A stretch of 64,000 nt of DNA from positions 1-64,000 of the forward strand of contig JAFMCL010000003.1 of the NCBI GenBank assembly GCA_017857815.1, given 5' to 3'. This DNA comes from Flavobacteriaceae bacterium (lineage in GTDB: Bacteria > Bacteroidota > Bacteroidia > Flavobacteriales > Flavobacteriaceae). This document shows positions 63,027 through 64,000 of this stretch, piece after piece. A program made the translations under genes and the position numbers. The notes under the pieces are model-generated. The model was not told the origin of the DNA. It was given only the letters and a program-made list of their open reading frames with translations, and made no database searches. The stretch's first letter is position 1; the number at the start of each line of letters is the position of its first letter.

Positions 63027-64000
63027 ATTAAAAACAACAGTATTAATCCTTCTTGGATTATTTGTAAACTGTCAAAATAAAGAACAAAAACAGTCTAAAC
63101 CCAATGTTATCTTGGTAATCGTAGATGATATGGGTTTTTCTGATTTAGGAGCTTATGGAAGCGAAATAAGCACACCCAACATCGATCGTTTGGCAGCGGA
63201 AGGGGTTCGCTTTTCAAATGCTTACAACACTTCGAAATGTTTCCCTTCACGCGCTTGTATTCTTACTGGTCTTTATTCACAACAAACAGGATATAATAAA
63301 GATTTTAAGCAACCCATGCGAAATGCCATTACCCTAGGAGAATTGTTCAAATCTGCGGGGTATACCACCTTATGGTCTGGAAAGCATCACAGTACAGAAA
63401 ACCCAATTGATCGTGGGTTTGATCATTACAGTGGCTTGTTGGATGGAGCTTCAAATCATTTTAATCCGGGTAAACAAAGAGAAGGTGAAGCGACTCCCGC
63501 CCATAAAGTTGGAAAAACAAGAAGCTGGATCATTGAAGGGGAAATTTTCACCCCATACACCCCTGAATCAAAAGACTTTTATACGACGGACACTTTTACA
63601 GACTATGCGTTGGATTGGATAAATGAAATCGAAGCAGAACAACCTTTCTTTTTATACCTTTCCTACACTGCCCCGCACGATCCATTGATGGCATGGCCAG
63701 AGGACATAAAGAAGTATGAGGACAAATATAATGATGGTTATGAAGCCATTCGGGAAGCTAGATTTAAAAAACAGCTAGAATTAGGGATCCTACCAAAAAA
63801 CAGTAAGCTGTCAATCGCCTATCACAAAAAATGGTCAACACTTTCAGAGGAAAAAAGAAAAGAAGAAAGCCGCACCATGGCCGTTTATGCTGCAATGATA
63901 GATCGAATTGATCAAAATATTGGACGGTTAACTGATAAATTAAAAGAACATGGAACTCTCAAAAACACCTTAATACTTTTCACCTCGGACAATGGTGCAT
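63016..64000 (+). CDS. S1-family sulfatase, lipoprotein, cut off by the window end
   Basis: The first 328 codons of a sulfatase are present. The start appears to be GTG at 63016, overlapping the preceding gene's stop by 11 bp, since it gives an immediate lipoprotein signal (VLILLGLFVNC, Cys19). The formylglycine motif is KCFPSR with Cys75. Metal ligands lie in VIVDDMGFSDLG (34-45) and the final FTSDNGA. It resembles arylsulfatases of the S1_4-like group by my reading (TLWSGKHHSTENPIDRGFDHYSG). It is probably co-regulated with the double-DUF1080 gene through the operator at 61599. The C-terminal part lies beyond the window. Confidence 0.88.
   Translation, partial: MNFKLKTTVLILLGLFVNCQNKEQKQSKPNVILVIVDDMGFSDLGAYGSEISTPNIDRLAAEGVRFSNAYNTSKCFPSRACILTGLYSQQTGYNKDFKQPMRNAITLGELFKSAGYTTLWSGKHHSTENPIDRGFDHYSGLLDGASNHFNPGKQREGEATPAHKVGKTRSWIIEGEIFTPYTPESKDFYTTDTFTDYALDWINEIEAEQPFFLYLSYTAPHDPLMAWPEDIKKYEDKYNDGYEAIREARFKKQLELGILPKNSKLSIAYHKKWSTLSEEKRKEESRTMAVYAAMIDRIDQNIGRLTDKLKEHGTLKNTLILFTSDNGA

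Noticed and set aside
1-64000. CRISPR arrays, rRNA or intact tRNA genes, complete insertion sequences
   Set aside because: I found no regularly spaced repeats, no rRNA-like or cloverleaf sequences, and no transposase. The only mobile-element gene is the integrase pseudogene.

Overview
The window looks like a chromosomal segment of a marine flavobacterium (Bacteroidota). The evidence is low GC, a SusC/SusD pair, lipoprotein signals ending in Cys, promoters of the TTG-N19-TAnnTTTG type, and a very large set of S1 sulfatases. Most of it is one polysaccharide-utilisation locus (PUL) for a sulfated, uronic-acid-containing glycan. An ulvan-like substrate is my best guess: there is a PL24/PL25-like beta-propeller, a DUF4962/heparinase-II/III lyase-like protein, two GH105 enzymes and ten sulfatases. 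GH92, GH109 and GH2 enzymes, and the absence of any rhamnose catabolic gene, leave the substrate open.

Left edge (1-2300): a tyrosine integrase pseudogene (165-1388, minus) with one in-frame TGA at codon 41. Next to it is a hairpin/direct-repeat stretch and a short sequence resembling a tmRNA/tRNA 3' end with its terminator, which is probably an attachment site. Two tiny membrane-protein genes follow on the minus strand. Then come a half-length S1/CvfB-like gene and a DoxX gene.

Region A (3201-11944): a minus-strand cluster of a Gfo/Idh/MocA oxidoreductase, a DUF1080 lipoprotein, a GH109 protein, an NHL propeller and a sterol-desaturase-like membrane protein. It diverges from a GH2-aldose epimerase pair.

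Region B (11961-23891, minus, 12 tightly packed genes): the cytoplasmic uronate module. UxaC, UxuA and a UxuB-type SDR convert glucuronate-type sugars to KDG. KduI and KduD bring in the unsaturated uronate released by lyases and GH105. KdgK and Eda finish to pyruvate and glyceraldehyde-3-phosphate. A TRAP transporter (DctP, DctQ, DctM) supplies uptake. A DUF4861 lipoprotein and a Gfo/Idh protein complete the set. A divergent LacI-family regulator starts at 24242.

Region C (25387-31063, minus): SusC, SusD and a DUF1080 protein. Region D (31425-59487, minus): a PhoD-like protein, GH105 and the PL24/25-like protein, then about 15 nearly contiguous genes carrying eight sulfatases, a second PhoD, a GH105-DUF1961 fusion, the DUF4962 lyase, GH92, two Gfo/Idh proteins and an enolase-superfamily protein with a Tat lipoprotein signal. 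Region E (59603-64000): another sulfatase with a small membrane protein on the minus strand, diverging from a double-DUF1080 protein and an eleventh-hour partial sulfatase (the tenth sulfatase) cut by the window end.

Two observations tie the locus together. First, a 12-bp palindrome, GTG-N2-CG-N2-CAC, occurs four times, each just downstream of a Bacteroidota -7 element. It lies in front of the uronate operon, susCD, the sulfatase operon and the DUF1080-sulfatase pair, and the central CG suits a LacI-family operator. Second, the repeated pairing of secreted NAD-dependent Gfo/Idh proteins (five) with DUF1080 domains (four) suggests that part of the glycan is cleaved through keto intermediates rather than by ordinary hydrolysis.
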